The notes under the pieces: model-generated
Databases searched by the model: none
The model's input: the letters and a program-made list of their open reading frames with translations, nothing else
What the model was told of the DNA's origin: nothing
Shown here: in pieces, positions 1-11,360 of the stretch
Numbering within the stretch: position 1 is the stretch's first letter
Layout of the letters: the number at the start of each line of letters is the position of its first letter
Origin: Lepisosteus oculatus
Lineage: Eukaryota > Chordata > Actinopteri > Semionotiformes > Lepisosteidae
Reading direction: 5' to 3'
NCBI RefSeq assembly: GCF_040954835.1
Contig: NC_090716.1
Location: forward strand, 2,095,605 to 2,159,604
Length of the DNA stretch: 64,000 nucleotides
Translations under genes and position numbers: made by a program

Positions 1-1399
1 TTCTGAAGTAATGGGGACGTGGTAGGTTATCACCAGCACAGTGAGATGCAGGAGCTCCAGTCCTCTGCTTTCCAACATTACAGTTTGCTGATCAGACCAC
101 ACTGTGCTCTACTGTGCCAAAAGTCACTGACTTAGCGCGAGCGATAAACTCCAACCCTAAATATAAAGAGGCCTATATTTTTAATTTGATAAGCAGGTTT
201 TATGAACAGATATTGAGAATAGCCGAGGCGGTATATAAAGTAAAGAAAGGAAATAATTCTTGTCCTTTTGTAAAACTATGCACCCCGAGGAAGGATCTGC
301 GTTTCTGCGCTGTACACATTTGACAAATCTCATTTGTGACACATCAGCAACTTTTGTCGCTGTGTCCACTGGTCTTTGACCAGTGTGAACAACACAATCC
401 AAAGTAGCTCAGCAGATCTCCTGTCCCCCTGTTCAGAGAAGCCGTTTCATTAAAAAGGAATTACATTATGACAATATTAATGAAATGCACTTTTCAGATG
501 CAGCAGCCTTTTACTGTTAAAATACCCGCAAGGCCATTTCTTAAGCAAGACGATCAGGGTTATAATTACAATACATTGCAGCATTTTGCTAAAGGCATAG
601 TCGAGAAAACCTCATTGATTACCTGATTGATTTTGATTGATTCACATAATGCATTTAATCTCCTACAGTGTGAACAAACTGTAGAGCAACCCACACCACT
701 GCCCCGTCTGGCTCGAAGACAGCAGACCAGAGCTGAAACTAAGAGCACCTGTTGAGTGTTTCATGTCTCTCATGTCGATTCTTTGCTTGCTCGGATACAC
801 AGAATTCAACATCTATTTCTTGGGCTAAAGCAGGGGAGGAATCATAACAGGTAGGTGAAATCCAAGGACGGTGCCGGAAATGTCCATTGGTTTCCCGTGT
901 GTCCAGTGTGGACGGCGTCTGGCTACACTTCTCCTGACCCGCGCCCTGCCCTCCTTCCCGAATGGAGTCTCCACTTTCCTCTGCGCTCTAGACGTCAGCC
1001 AGCAGGGGGCGCTGAGGCGTGGCGCGGAGTGAGGTCAGGGGGCGTACTGGGAGAAATGGCCTGTCGGAGAGGACCGCACTGGGCTTGTGGGAGCTGCAGC
1101 CGAAGCAGCCCAGCGCCAACGCCCGCCCCGGCTCGCCCGGGGAAGTCCCGGAGATTTGCACGGCGCCGGTGCCGCTCGAGGCCCCCTTGAGATCTTCGGG
1201 GGGGTCGGCGTCGACTGCAGCTCCGGGGGTGTCCAGCGTCAACAGTCCTCCTCCAGCTCCTTCACAAGAGCAGGACCAGGCCCGCTTCGGGTCCACCCCA
1301 CTTCAACCCGCCGGGCGCGAAGAGAAAGGTCCGATACAGCCGAAGGAACTGACAGCCAGGTCCCGCGCGTGTGTCCTGACCTCCTCTGTGGCTCCTGGG
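1..1399. other. sigirr 3' flank, no gene seen
   Basis: Includes the likely sigirr 3' UTR. A GC-rich stretch at 900-1400 has open frames on both strands but no recognisable protein, and no repeat was recognised. Confidence 0.5.
655..660 (-). terminator. sigirr: possible sigirr poly(A) signal (ATTAAA variant)
   Basis: No AATAAA was seen on the minus strand below 1400. An ATTAAA lies here, about 740 nt past the stop. This is a weak call based only on the hexamer. Confidence 0.2.
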
Positions 1400-1578
1400 T
1401 CAGAGGTCCTCCTCCGTGACCAGGCAGTAGAAGTCCGTGCGCGCCCCGTAGTTCCGGGAGCCCAGGTCGGACACGTCGATGTCCACGTCGCTGGGCCTCG
1501 GGTCCGCCGCAGGGGGGGGGTCAGCGGGGAGCACGGGGGCTCTCGGACGGGGGGCCTTATAAACCGGCAGGCGAACTC
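1400..1578 (-). CDS. sigirr: sigirr last coding exon (C-terminal tail, stop)
   Basis: The 179-nt exon follows a CCCCAG acceptor. A proline-rich linker leads to the acidic/tyrosine motif [20 protein letters not shown], then TEEDL and TGA (1402-1400). The motif is essentially unchanged from human SIGIRR. Confidence 0.95.
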
Positions 1579-4500
1579 CTGGGGGGCCAAAGGGAGAGAA
1601 AGGTTCGTGGAGGGCACCCCGAGTTCGGCGGCGGTGCTCACGCCAGGAGGAGTCGCGGATCTGTCACTCCAGTCGAGCGGCGGGTTCGACTGAGCCTGGG
1701 GAAAAGGGGCTGGCAGCTATCTGAGCTCCCTGAAAGAAGATGGGAGCCACTGGACAAGGGTCCGTTAAAACACAATCCTGGGCTTTGGCAGACATGATAC
1801 ATTCAGAGCTGGGACCCCACATCCAGCTGTAGCTCAGGCTGCAGGGGAGGAGCCCTGTGGGGAAACCAGGCAGGACTGGACAAGCACACACAAGCAGGCC
1901 TTTCTCCCCTAGTCCAGCCCAGACCCAGACCCGGACAGCAGAGGCGCTGTGCCGATACAATCTCTAGTCCAGCCCAGACCCAGACCCGGACAGCAGAGGC
2001 GCTGTGCCGATACAATCTCTAGTCCAGCCCAGACCCAGACCCGGACAGCAGAGGCACTGTGCCGATACAATCTCTAGACCAGACCCAGACCCAGACCCAG
2101 ACCCAGACCCAGACCCAGACAGCAGAGGCGCTGTGCCGATACAATCTCCAGTCCAGCCCAGACCCAGACAGCAGAGGCGCTGTGCTGATACAATCTCTAG
2201 TCCAGCCCAGACCCAGACCCGGACAGCAGAGGCGCTGTGCCGATACAATCTCTAGTCCAGCCCAAACCCAGACCCAGACAGCAGAGGCGCTGTGCTGATA
2301 CAATCTCTAGTCCAGCCCAGACCCAGACCCAGACAGCAGAGGCGCTGTGCTGATACAATCTCTAGTCCAGCCCAGACCCAGACCCAGACAGCAGAGGCGC
2401 TGTGCTGATACAATCTCTAGTCCAGCCCAGACCCAGACCCAGACAGCAGAGGCGCTGTGCTGATACAATCTCTAGTCCAGCCCAGACCCAGACCCAGACA
2501 GCAGAGGCGCTGTGCTGATACAATCTCTAGTCCAGCCCAGACCCAGACCCAGACAGCAGAGCCTCTGCACATCTGCTGTCGGGGTCCCAGTCAGATCTGG
2601 GGTCACAGGCTACACCCCCAGCTCACCCAGGTCTCCAGCAGGGTCGGGGTCGGGGCGGCAGTCCAGATAGTCGGGGTTCAGGGTCAGCATGGGGTCCTTG
2701 TCATCCTGGAGCAGAGTCTGGGGGTCCCCTGTGTTGTGGTGGTACATCAGCTTGCGGGGCATCTCCAGGACCAGGCTCTTCCAAAACTGGGAGGACGGGG
2801 TCTGAGGGGGGGTTGGGGGAGATGAGGAAGAAAAGGCTGAAACCTCAGAACCACACTTACCGCCAGCCACCTGAAGAGGGCGCTCAAACAGACAGGTATA
2901 GGGAAACACACGAGCACTGCTCTCATTTTTTCGAAAACAATTCCCATGTATAACGTTCAATGTACATATATAAACATATTCCCCCCTATATCTAGCCAAA
3001 GTCTTCTTTACAAGAAGAAAGATCAAGTAAAAGGTAGAGAGTGTTAAGAAGGAGAGTTAGTCACTCTCACTTGACCTCAGCTATGGATCTCGGCTTTGTG
3101 AAAACGCGGATCTGGACTCGCGCCCCCCAGCGGCCCAGGCTCTCACCATGGACTTGGAGCCCCAGAGCAGGAGGGCCACGCTGCGCCCGCTCTCCTTCAG
3201 CAGACGCAGCGCGGGCGGGCTCAGCTGCCTGCGCTGGCTCTCGAACACGATGAAGACGGGCCGCCGGCACAGCTCCTGCAGGCGCCAGAGTCCCTCCCTG
3301 GGGCGACGGAGAGAGGAGGAGAGCAGGGGGTCCAGTCACAAGACCTCGGCTTCAACCACAGGGCAATGGCAGCTTGCGCCAGACACCCACCACTCTTTGT
3401 GCAAACGCGGGCCTCCTGTTTCCACTGGTGACCCCTACTTTGTATTTCCCTGCTCATTCTGCACACATCCTGTGCCCGAAGGACTTTGGGAATCTTCCCC
3501 CGTGAAGCTGTACTTACTTTTCCGATCTTGTACATTAACTACCAATACATCCTTCGCCTGGGATTTCTACTGCCTTAGTGGACTGCATCAGCGGCCTGTC
3601 GGACCAATTTGCAGAGACCTCAAGTACAGAAGCTTATTGTTTAGTATTTAAAAGTATGGCGTTTAAAAGACAAACCTTTGGCGTCCATACGAGATTACTT
3701 TGCTTTAAAATGCAATGATTTAATTCGTGCACATTATTGCAAACTATATTAATATCTTGTAATAGATCTGCAATAATGTTGTCCCAGACAAACTAGCACT
3801 GACTTCAACGACAGAAGAATGAATCTGAAAGTGCTTGTGTACTGTCCTTCATGTCCATGCAGTGGAACACCCTGCGATTGAGCTTTCCTGGATCACACAC
3901 GCGTCATTTTCGCAGTGACTGTGAAAAGCAGAAATGACCCGCCTCCCCAAAAGTTTGTTATTCTTGATGTGAAACTGCAGAAACATGTACTGTACCTAGG
4001 TTCTTGCCTACTCTTTAAACACTGAGCGGAAAACATATATGGTGTACATTATACCTTATATACCTACTGTTGACTCAATGTTACTGTTATTGTTGATCAC
4101 AGTACACAGCAAGCCAACAACTGTGTGTTGTGTCTCTTCCTGGAATTGTTTTTCTTTTTGTTCAGTATTCCTCCTTCACTTTACATCCATGTCTGTGCAA
4201 ACAGACACACAAACAGTGTTCCTTCTCCTTTCAAATGACACCTGTCCCGCATTTTGCTGTATACTTGTAAATTCAAATGTATTCCATGAAGAATAACAGC
4301 ATTGTTCACAAATTAATTACTGCGTTTTAATGCAATATTACCTTGTATAAACACAAAAGATATTTTTTTCTCCATGGCGCTAATACACTTCTGTACTATA
4401 AAACAGAAGCTATATCAAAGCTGTAAACAAGCACTTCTGAAGTATTCAAGAACATGGGGACTATTCCTTGTGCACACTATGTAACCGTGTTGAATTTCCT

Positions 4501-7500
4501 GCCTGCGCTCACCTGAAGCTGTTGGTGCACCACTCCTGCTCCAGGTAGGCCCTGGACAGGACCACGATCAGGCGCCGGCACCGACTAACGTTCATCAGCA
4601 GCTCCGCAGAGGGCTCTGGGATGGGGAAGGGAGAGGGGGCGTGTCAGAGCACCAGCTACAGCACGCCTGAGATCAGGGGTCAAGGGTCAAGGTTGGGGCG
4701 GCCCGCAGTTACCTGAGCCGGGCAGAATGTCTCCGTCGTGCAGGTGCAGCTTGTAGCTGTACCTGTTCTCCAGGTGTGGCTTCAGGATGAAGTTCACAAA
4801 CTTCCGGTCGTGCTCATTGTTCACGTAGGAGACATAGGCATCGTACAGCTTCCCGTCTGGAAAGTCAGAGGAAAGTTAAGAGCCCGTCCTGTAGGTGTGA
4901 ACAGATGTCTTCTTCTATACATGGACAGTACGTGTGTGCACATATGACAACTTCCAGTGACATGGCAAACAAAACACGCCACGGGTCGTGAACCCTCATA
5001 CCTCCAAATGAGTAAATATGCAATCTGCAGCACATATGTTGGCAATGATAAAAACACAGCATAGAAGAAGGATCTTACCAGCTACTCCTTAAAATGTTCT
5101 CCATTGCATTTGGTCTTTGACTCTGAAATTTGACTCTCAGATATATGAAATGCAGCCCAGCCCAGTCCAGCTAAGCCAAGCCAAGCTAAATACGGCCCAG
5201 TCCAGTCCAGTCTAGCTCACCCCAATCCAGCCCAGCTAAATACAACCCAGTCCAGTCTAGCTCAGCCCCAGTCCAGCTAAATACAACCCAGTCCAGCCCA
5301 GCCCCAGTACCAGCCCAGCTAAATACACCCCAGTCCAGCCCAGCCCCAGTCCCAGTCCAGCTAAATACACCCCAGTCCAGCCCAGCCCCAGTCCCAGCCC
5401 AGTGCTCTCACTCACCGTTCATCTCGTAGTCGCCGTAGGCGTTCTTGTACCAGAGCCTGAGGTTCAGGCGGCAGCGGGAGTACAGCGCCAGGGCCAGCAC
5501 CAGGGCCAGCGCCAGGGTGAAGGCCGCGATCACGGCCGCGGTGTGGCTGGGCAGCCCTGCAGGACAGACCAGGGAACAGACTGTCCTCTGAAAGCCCAGC
5601 ACTCTGCTCTACGGCCTCACCACAGCTCCGCCCCAGGGCTTACTGCCTCTCTCTCTACTGCACCCTGCCCTGCTTTTCACACAGTAATCACTCCTCACAC
5701 TTATAGAGCACTTTCCTGGACACTCCCCTCAGAGCTCTTTACAGGTAATGGGGATCCCCTCCACCCCACCAGTGTGTACCCCCACCTGGATGATGCTCCA
5801 GTCCTCTCACACACACCAGCTCTCAGTGGGGAGGAGAGCAGAGTGATGAAGCCAGTTCAGAGATGGGGGTTATTAGGAGGCCATGACTGGTAAAGGCCAG
5901 GGGGAAATTTGCCCAGGACGCCGGGGTAACACCCCTACTCTTCTCGAGAGACGCCCTGCGATTTTTAATGACCACAGAGAGTCAGGACCTCGGTTTTATG
6001 TCGATCCCACTATACTGGGGCATTAGGACCCAGACAGACCGCAGGGTGAGCGCCACCTGCTGGCCCCACTAACACCTCTTCCAGCAGCAGCCTCAGCTTT
6101 CCCAGGAGTCTCCCATCCAGGTACTGACCAGGCTCACACCTGCTGAGCTCCAGTGGGGCTGCCAGCTGGGAGCTGCAGGGTGATATATAGATCAAGAGGT
6201 TATAGATATAATGTACAGTACACTTGCACTACCACACCGCACTGCCCCAGTGCTGCAACTCAAGAACAGCAGTAACTTCATGGCCCAGTCAGGGTGAACA
6301 GTGCATTTATTCTGTAACTATAGTTCTCATGTGCCTGTCAGTACTGACTCAGGGACTCAGCGTGAGGCCTGAGTGATGCCAAAGCCAGAGAAAATTAAGG
6401 GTTTACCACTTGTGTGCTCCAGCTCCTTACCCGTTCTCTGCAGCTTAAAAGTGGCTGTGGCGTTGCTCAGCCTGCAGGAGAAGACTCCGTAGCTCCCCTG
6501 ATCCCTCACAGTAACTTGCAGCAGACTTCTCACAAACCTCTGTGAGCCGTTGTTGGCAGACCTGTGGGGTGACACGGGCCCATGTGAATCCCGACATCAC
6601 TGTGCCGAACCCACAGATTCCCGCCGGACAGCTGTCCTCAGAAAAACCGGATAATAACATAACATCACATAACTTTATTGGCCCTATACAATTTCTTGCA
6701 TTAGGTCATAATTTGTCTTTTCACAGACCCCAGCTTGCTCTCCATGAGACACACAGACAGGGAGAGAAGCTGGGGGTCAGAGCGCAGGGTCAGCCATTGT
6801 ACAGCGCCCCTGGAGCAGTTGGGGTGAAGGGCCTTGCTCAGGGGCCCAATGGAGTAGGATTCCTCTGCTGGGCCGCGGGATTTGAACCGGCAACCTTCCA
6901 GCCACAGGCGCAGATCCTGAGCCACAGAGCCACTGCCCCGCCGTGCTCTAAAAGTCGGGTTTCGGAGCAGGCAGAGTTCTCGGCAGGATCTCTGCAAGCC
7001 AACTGGGTTTCAAACTCCGATCCCCAGTACTACAAGGTAACATTCCCAACAAGTGTGTGACCAGGCCAGCATTTAAGTGCATTTCTTGTGTGCATCTCAG
7101 TTTCTCTCCAGCAGAGGGCGCCCGAACCCCACAGCCGAAAATCCAGACTGATCTTTGCTTGCTGCAATGTTTTTTTCCCAGAGAGGCAGCCTGGCCCTGT
7201 CACTTTCCCCCTGATTACTTGCGATATGGATCTGGCATACTATGTACATATATATTACTATGATTCAGCAGTAGCTAATCTTAGCAAATAACCAAAATCC
7301 CAAGTAAATCCCAGCCGTGAATCCCAGCATCTAGAGCTGTGAAGGAAGTTAGCTCCAGAGAGCTCACTCACCACTCGGAGTCGTTCCTGGGGTAGAGGCT
7401 GGTGTTGGTCAGGAGCTGGTCATCCTTCAGCCAGTGCAGAGCAGAGTCGCAGTGTGGGTCCTGCGGGTCGGAGGACAGCCTGGCGGTGCAGTTGAGGGAC

Positions 7501-10500
7501 AGCTGAGCCCCCAAAGTCGACGTCAGCACCGGGGTCCCCAGGGGAGACAGGAACTCCGGGGCCCCACTGCACACGTTGTCTGGACAGACAGACACGGATA
7601 ACAGCGTCAGTCAGGTTTCCAGGCTGCAGGCCCAAGACCAGAGACGGGCACTGGGCAAGCAAAGAACTACACTCTCGTTTCTTTCCCACAGAAAACGCCA
7701 CGTGCCAACCCCCGTCCAGGGCAGCATTTGTCTTCACGTCGAAGAGACAAGAGCATGTGATGGGGAAAACAACGGACAGTCCCTGCTCACAGCAGCGGGG
7801 CGTGGGCCTGAACCGGACACCCCCACCCGCCCGAGTCACGATCTGCCCGCTGTCTCCCCGAGGGCAGTGATGGGAGTCCCCAGCACTGCTTCACACTGCT
7901 GTTTCCCCTGCGGTTCCTGCGCCCTGTGCCTGGAAATCCCAGCTGCCAAGCCGGCCGTGTCCTCTGATTGCTCACACCGAGCTGAACCAATGACGAGGCA
8001 GGGGATGACCAGCAGGCCCGAGCAGGTTAAACTGGGAAGAAGGTACCCAGTCAGGCGCACAGCCAGGGGGTGGGGGTGGGGGCGCTTGCTCTGTTTTTTG
8101 CAGGGCAGGTCACGCCTGATCAGCGTGTGTTTGCATGAGCACCTCATCTGGAAAAGCCCCCTCTGATCTCCCTGGGGGCTGGCTGCTAGCACAGGACACA
8201 AGGTTATCCACACACACACACAGGAGAGCAGCCTCCAGTGTGACTGAAACAGCAGGGCCGAGTCCTGAAACACACCACACCAGCCCTGCCTTTACTTCCT
8301 GGAAACACAACCCATAGGCACTGTGGCCACAGGTTCAGGCTGGGGCTGTCAAATACCAGTCTGAACAGCATGTAGCTAGCACCAGCCGACATCTTAAAGA
8401 GATCGCTCTTCAATAGAGGAATCGCACATTTCAGGTCAAACAAAAACTCCCGGCTGCTCTTCCACACTGAGGTAGACTCTTTCCAAGGGGCTCAACCTGG
8501 ACATCCGTCACACCTTTCTCTGAATCGAACTCTTTCCCGTCTGTGAAAAAAGGAACACGCACACACGAAAGAGGACTCTAGTGCCAAATCTGAGGGACGG
8601 AATCCAACCCTGTTTTTAACTTCTTGTGGGACACGTTAGCCGGACCCTGCTGGCGATGTGCTGTTACTCAGCACAGGTGGAACCACCAGTTCAGGCAGTG
8701 GGAGTCTGTGCTTGGCTGAGGAGCCAGTAGGATGAAGCTCCCACCTACAGGATAAGATCACTTTATTGGCCACCTCAAGTTCTTGTTTTAGGAATTATCT
8801 TTTCGCAGACCCCAGCTTGCTCTCCATGAGACACACAGACAGGGAGAGAAGCTGGGGGTCAGAGCACAGGGTCGCCATTGTACAGCACCCCTGGAGCAGC
8901 TGGGGTTCAGGGCCTTGCTCAGGGGCCCAATGGAGTAGGATTCCTCTGCCGGCTGCAGGATTTGAACCGGCAACCTTCCAGCCACAGGAGCAGACCCAGA
9001 GCCACAGAGCCACTGCTCCATCCCTAACTGGATTATAACCGAATGCCTCTAAATCAGAATCTCTACCCCCCCCCGGATGGGACCTGGATGGGAGACTCCT
9101 GGGAAAGCTGAGGCTGCTGCTGGAAGAGGTGTTAGTGGGCCAGCAGGGGGCGCTCACCCTGCAGTCTGTGTGGGTGGGGCTGCACACTGGTGGGGGTGGA
9201 GGGGATCCCCATGACCCGTAAAGAGCTCTGAGGGGAGGGGGCAGAAAAGCGCTGTGTAAGTGTGAGGAGTTATTTTTATTATTATTTTTATTACTCAGGG
9301 GCAGTACAAGCCAGTGGCTAGTTTACTTCAGCCAGACAAACGACGGGTTTCTGCTCCCCGATCGCCACTTCCCTTCTTGGAGTTTTAAACATCACCTCGG
9401 CAACGGCTACGGTTCGCACATCGCCTCCGCCGAGCTGCCCCGGCCAGGAACCAGCCCTCCTGAACTCCGCCCCGCCAGCGGACCCCATGCTCCCCGGCCG
9501 GTATAAACATGAACCCGTCGGCAGTCGTGCCCGGGTTCCACCTGCTTGCAGCTGTGAGGTGTGTTTACTGTGCACACACCCAGCAGTCACGCGCTGGCAT
9601 CACGCCCTTCAGGGCTGCCTGTCTCTGCTCACAGGAACACCAGAGTGCCATGTCTGTAATAAACTGGCTTCATCCCAGGGTGTCTCTCGAGAAGAGTAGG
9701 GGTGTTACCCCGGTGTCCTGGCCAAATTTCCCCCTGGCCTTTACCAGTCATGGCCTCCTAATAACCCCCCTCTCTGACCTGGCTTCATCACTCTGCTCTC
9801 CTCCCCACTGAGAGCTGGTGTGTGTGAGAGGACTGGAGCATCATCCAGGTGGGGCTGCACACTGGTGGGGGTGGAGGGGATCCCCATGACCTGTAAAGAG
9901 CTCTGAGTGGAGTGTCCAGAAAAAGTGCTCTATAAGTGTCAGGAGTTAATTAGTTAATAATCAGAGAGCACAGAGGGAGAATTCCCTGTGGGCAAAACAG
10001 GTGTAACTAAAAGAGCAGGGAAAGGCTTTCGCTGTCTTGGGAAAGCCCAGATGTCTCAGGACAAGAGCTGGGACACCAGCAGAGTCCTCAGCCACCCAGA
10101 AACAGAGCAGATCGTTGTTTCTGCCTCCCTGCCTTATCTGTGGCGCCCCTGGGTGAGTTATGAGTATATTCCTTTGGCGCTACCCAGCGCAGGGTCAGGG
10201 TACAGGAGCGCGGGGGCCGGCCCGCCAGGAGAGGAGGGGTCCTGCGGGTGGAGCTGACGAGCGCAGGGGGGGGGAGATCAGCTCCGAGCCCGGTAACCAG
10301 GCCAGCGAGAGAGCAGGACGTGTTCCACACCTCGGGTGTGTTTCCATTCCCCTCAGCGCGACAAAGACACGGACGCAGAAACTGCTGGAAAACAAAAGCG
10401 ATCGCGCACACACGCACACCGCTGAAAAGAGAACTGGACGAAGTCGCCAATTAACCGAATCAGAACTGAATGAAGGCGCTAATTTAATCACGACGGTTTA

Positions 10501-11009
10501 TACATTTAAACACGAAAACTGAATCCCCGTGCTAGGTGTTAGGGCGCCCATATGTCCGCAGCCGTTCGCACGCTGACCCGTCGTTCATTAAAAAAAAACA
10601 AATGCAGGAAGAAAGCTGTATTTTTTTACACTGCGGTGCTAGAAAGCGCTTGAACTTTTCCAGTGTTTTCTTTGGACAGCGTCCTGTCGGCACCTCTGCG
10701 CTCTCGACGCTGAACAGCTCCACCGATATGGCAGGAGAAAAGGGGTTAAAAAGGCAGATTTCAGCCTCAGGAAATCGCGCTCCCCGCTTTGCACAGCAGC
10801 GCAGGGCGAGTCCGAGATTCACTTGCTGGTTTTCTTAATGCCCACGCAAGCAAGCAAGCGACCCCCCCGCTCTCTACAGGGTTACCCCAAGCGAGACCCC
10901 CCCGGCGGCCCTCGCACCCTCTCCGGGCGAAACTCTCACCTGCGGCCGCCCAGGTGCCCGCCCGCCCGCAGGCGAGGAGGAAGAGAAACGTCACCAGTTT
11001 CGGTCGCAT
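1400..11009 (-). CDS. sigirr: SIGIRR, single-Ig IL-1-related receptor, complete, nine coding exons
   Basis: Coding exons (minus strand, 5' to 3'): 11009-10940, 7579-7372, 6561-6431, 5556-5416, 4856-4713, 4615-4513, 3297-3147, 2801-2627, 1578-1400. All junctions are AG/GT, phases agree, and the total is 1302 nt (433 aa plus stop; human is 410 aa). Residues 1-23 are a hydrophobic signal-peptide-like segment. Residues 24-136 form one Ig fold (Cys, WLKD Trp, Cys) with five N-glycosylation sequons. One membrane helix spans about 142-162. A TIR domain follows, with box 1 YDAYVSY (188-194), a BB-loop region ending DILPGS (226-231) and box 3 FWK (322-324). The tail ends with [21 protein letters not shown], nearly identical to human. 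The family acts at the plasma membrane as a negative regulator of IL-1/IL-18/TLR signalling, also as an IL-37 co-receptor in mammals. Identity is seen directly in the spliced translation; function is inferred from the family. Confidence 0.96.
1914..2560. repeat. ~55-bp minisatellite in the last sigirr intron
   Basis: About a dozen units of a CCAGACCCAGACC...GCAGAGGCGCTGTGC..GATACAATCTCTAGT pattern, with an expanded CAGACC hexamer run at 2078-2120. It lies between the last two sigirr exons and ends about 70 bp from exon 8. It creates several shadow open frames. Confidence 0.95.
2627..2801 (-). CDS. sigirr: sigirr coding exon 8 (TIR box 3 and tail)
   Basis: The 175-nt exon encodes the box 3 FWK motif, then [15 protein letters not shown], which matches the human tail. 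The donor at 2626-2625 (GTGAGC) leaves phase 1. Confidence 0.95.
3147..3297 (-). CDS. sigirr: sigirr coding exon 7 (TIR, central)
   Basis: The 151-nt exon encodes [19 protein letters not shown] and then a basic stretch ending LLLWGSKSM. The phase-0 donor ATG/GTGAGA is clear. Confidence 0.95.
4513..4615 (-). CDS. sigirr: sigirr coding exon 6 (TIR, central)
   Basis: The 103-nt exon encodes [20 protein letters not shown] and the EWCTNSF segment. The [11 protein letters not shown] core is the same as in human SIGIRR. Confidence 0.96.
4713..4856 (-). CDS. sigirr: sigirr coding exon 5 (TIR box 1 and BB loop)
   Basis: The 144-nt exon encodes [10 protein letters not shown] (TIR box 1), [11 protein letters not shown], and the GDILPGS segment of the BB loop. 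Boundaries are TTCCAG and GTAACT, phase 1 on both sides. Confidence 0.96.
5130..5405. repeat. CCCAGTCCAGC-type tandem repeat in sigirr intron 4
   Basis: Degenerate repeats of CAGCCCAGCTAAATACA and CCCAGTCCAG run up to the donor of the membrane-helix exon. Confidence 0.9.
5416..5556 (-). CDS. sigirr: sigirr coding exon 4 (membrane helix)
   Basis: The 141-nt exon encodes an Ala/Leu/Val-rich helix of about 21 residues, then [19 protein letters not shown]. The juxtamembrane CRLN.LWY..AYG pattern matches human SIGIRR. Confidence 0.96.
5697..6187 (-). mobile_element. 5S-headed SINE, copy 1
   Basis: Near full-length and reversed. The 5S-like head lies at the right end (CCAGGTACTGACCAGGCTCA, 6118-6137) and the tail at the left. 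It sits in sigirr intron 3. Confidence 0.85.
6431..6561 (-). CDS. sigirr: sigirr coding exon 3 (Ig domain, second half)
   Basis: The 131-nt exon lies between CCACAG and GTAAGG. It encodes the YGVFSC strand with the second Ig cysteine, and two sequons (NGS and NAT). Confidence 0.95.
6667..6943 (-). mobile_element. tRNA-headed SINE, copy 1
   Basis: Reversed copy: B-box-like GGATTTGAACCGG at 6879-6891 near the right end, tail ending TTTATTGGCC at the left. It sits in sigirr intron 2, about 100 bp from exon 3. Confidence 0.8.
7372..7579 (-). CDS. sigirr: sigirr coding exon 2 (Ig domain, first half)
   Basis: The 208-nt exon is flanked by GTCCAG and GTGAGT. It encodes the APEFLSP start of the ectodomain, the first Ig cysteine in an NCT sequon, and the HWLKD tryptophan of the Ig core. 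It joins exon 1 in phase 1 and exon 3 in phase 2 through a split Trp codon. Confidence 0.95.
8756..9020 (-). mobile_element. tRNA-headed SINE, copy 2
   Basis: Reversed copy, same body as copy 1 (CAGACCCCAGCTTGCTCTCC), with GGATTTGAACCGG near the right end. It sits in sigirr intron 1. Confidence 0.8.
9072..9295 (+). mobile_element. 5S-headed SINE, copy 2, internally deleted
   Basis: The head (ACCTGGATGGGAGACTCCTG) runs to CTGTGTGGGT and then jumps to GGGGCTGCACACTGGTGG, missing about 300 bp of the body. The ATTATT tail is intact. Confidence 0.8.
9340..9570. other. GC-rich segment with TATAAA in sigirr intron 1
   Basis: A CG-rich island between SINE copies includes CCGGTATAAACATG near 9500. 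It may be an alternative promoter or chance sequence. No exon could be tied to it. Confidence 0.2.
9672..9950 (+). mobile_element. 5S-headed SINE, copy 3, 5'-truncated
   Basis: Begins in the TCCCAGGGTGTCTCTCGAGA body segment and runs to the CTATAAGTGT tail. The 5S-like head is missing. Confidence 0.8.
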
Positions 11010-11360
11010 TGTTCGCCGCGGTCGAGCGTCGGTTCCTCTCCCGAAAACGAGAACGAAATCACCCCCCAAACTCTCCCTCCCCTCCGCCACACACACACAC
11101 ACTCACGCCTCTCCTCCTCGGCGGAAGGCGAGTCGGGGATGTGCGTGGGGCGCGCCGCCGCGGCCACCTGCGCCCCCCCCACCGGAGGGCGAAGCGAAAG
11201 TCCGCGCGGGGCGGCGACAGTCACGCGCTCGCGCTACCTGGGCGGCGCGACTCCCGCGTCACGTGACCTCGCGCTGACCCCCACCTGGACGCCTCCCCGC
11301 GCGGCGCGGCGCGTCTCCCCCCCCACCCGGGGTGGACAGATAGCGGCCGCAGCGGCGCGA
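10880..11360 (-). promoter_or_regulatory. sigirr: CpG-rich sigirr promoter region
   Basis: Dense CG dinucleotides and poly-C runs surround and precede the signal-peptide exon on the minus strand. The block ends at an ATC repeat near 11382. Confidence 0.45.
10940..11009 (-). CDS. sigirr: sigirr coding exon 1 (signal peptide)
   Basis: The 70-nt coding part starts at ATG 11009-11007 and encodes [18 protein letters not shown] and a few more residues. It ends at a GCAG/GTGAGA donor in phase 1. It sits in a GC-rich region typical of a promoter. The basic residues followed by a hydrophobic run are what a cleavable signal peptide looks like. A non-coding first exon further upstream is possible and was not identified. 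Confidence 0.85.

Noticed and set aside
10767-11102. Longer sigirr N-terminus from an upstream Met
   Set aside because: The extra residues come from GC-rich leader sequence and would bury the signal peptide; the ATG at 11009 places the hydrophobic leader at the start.
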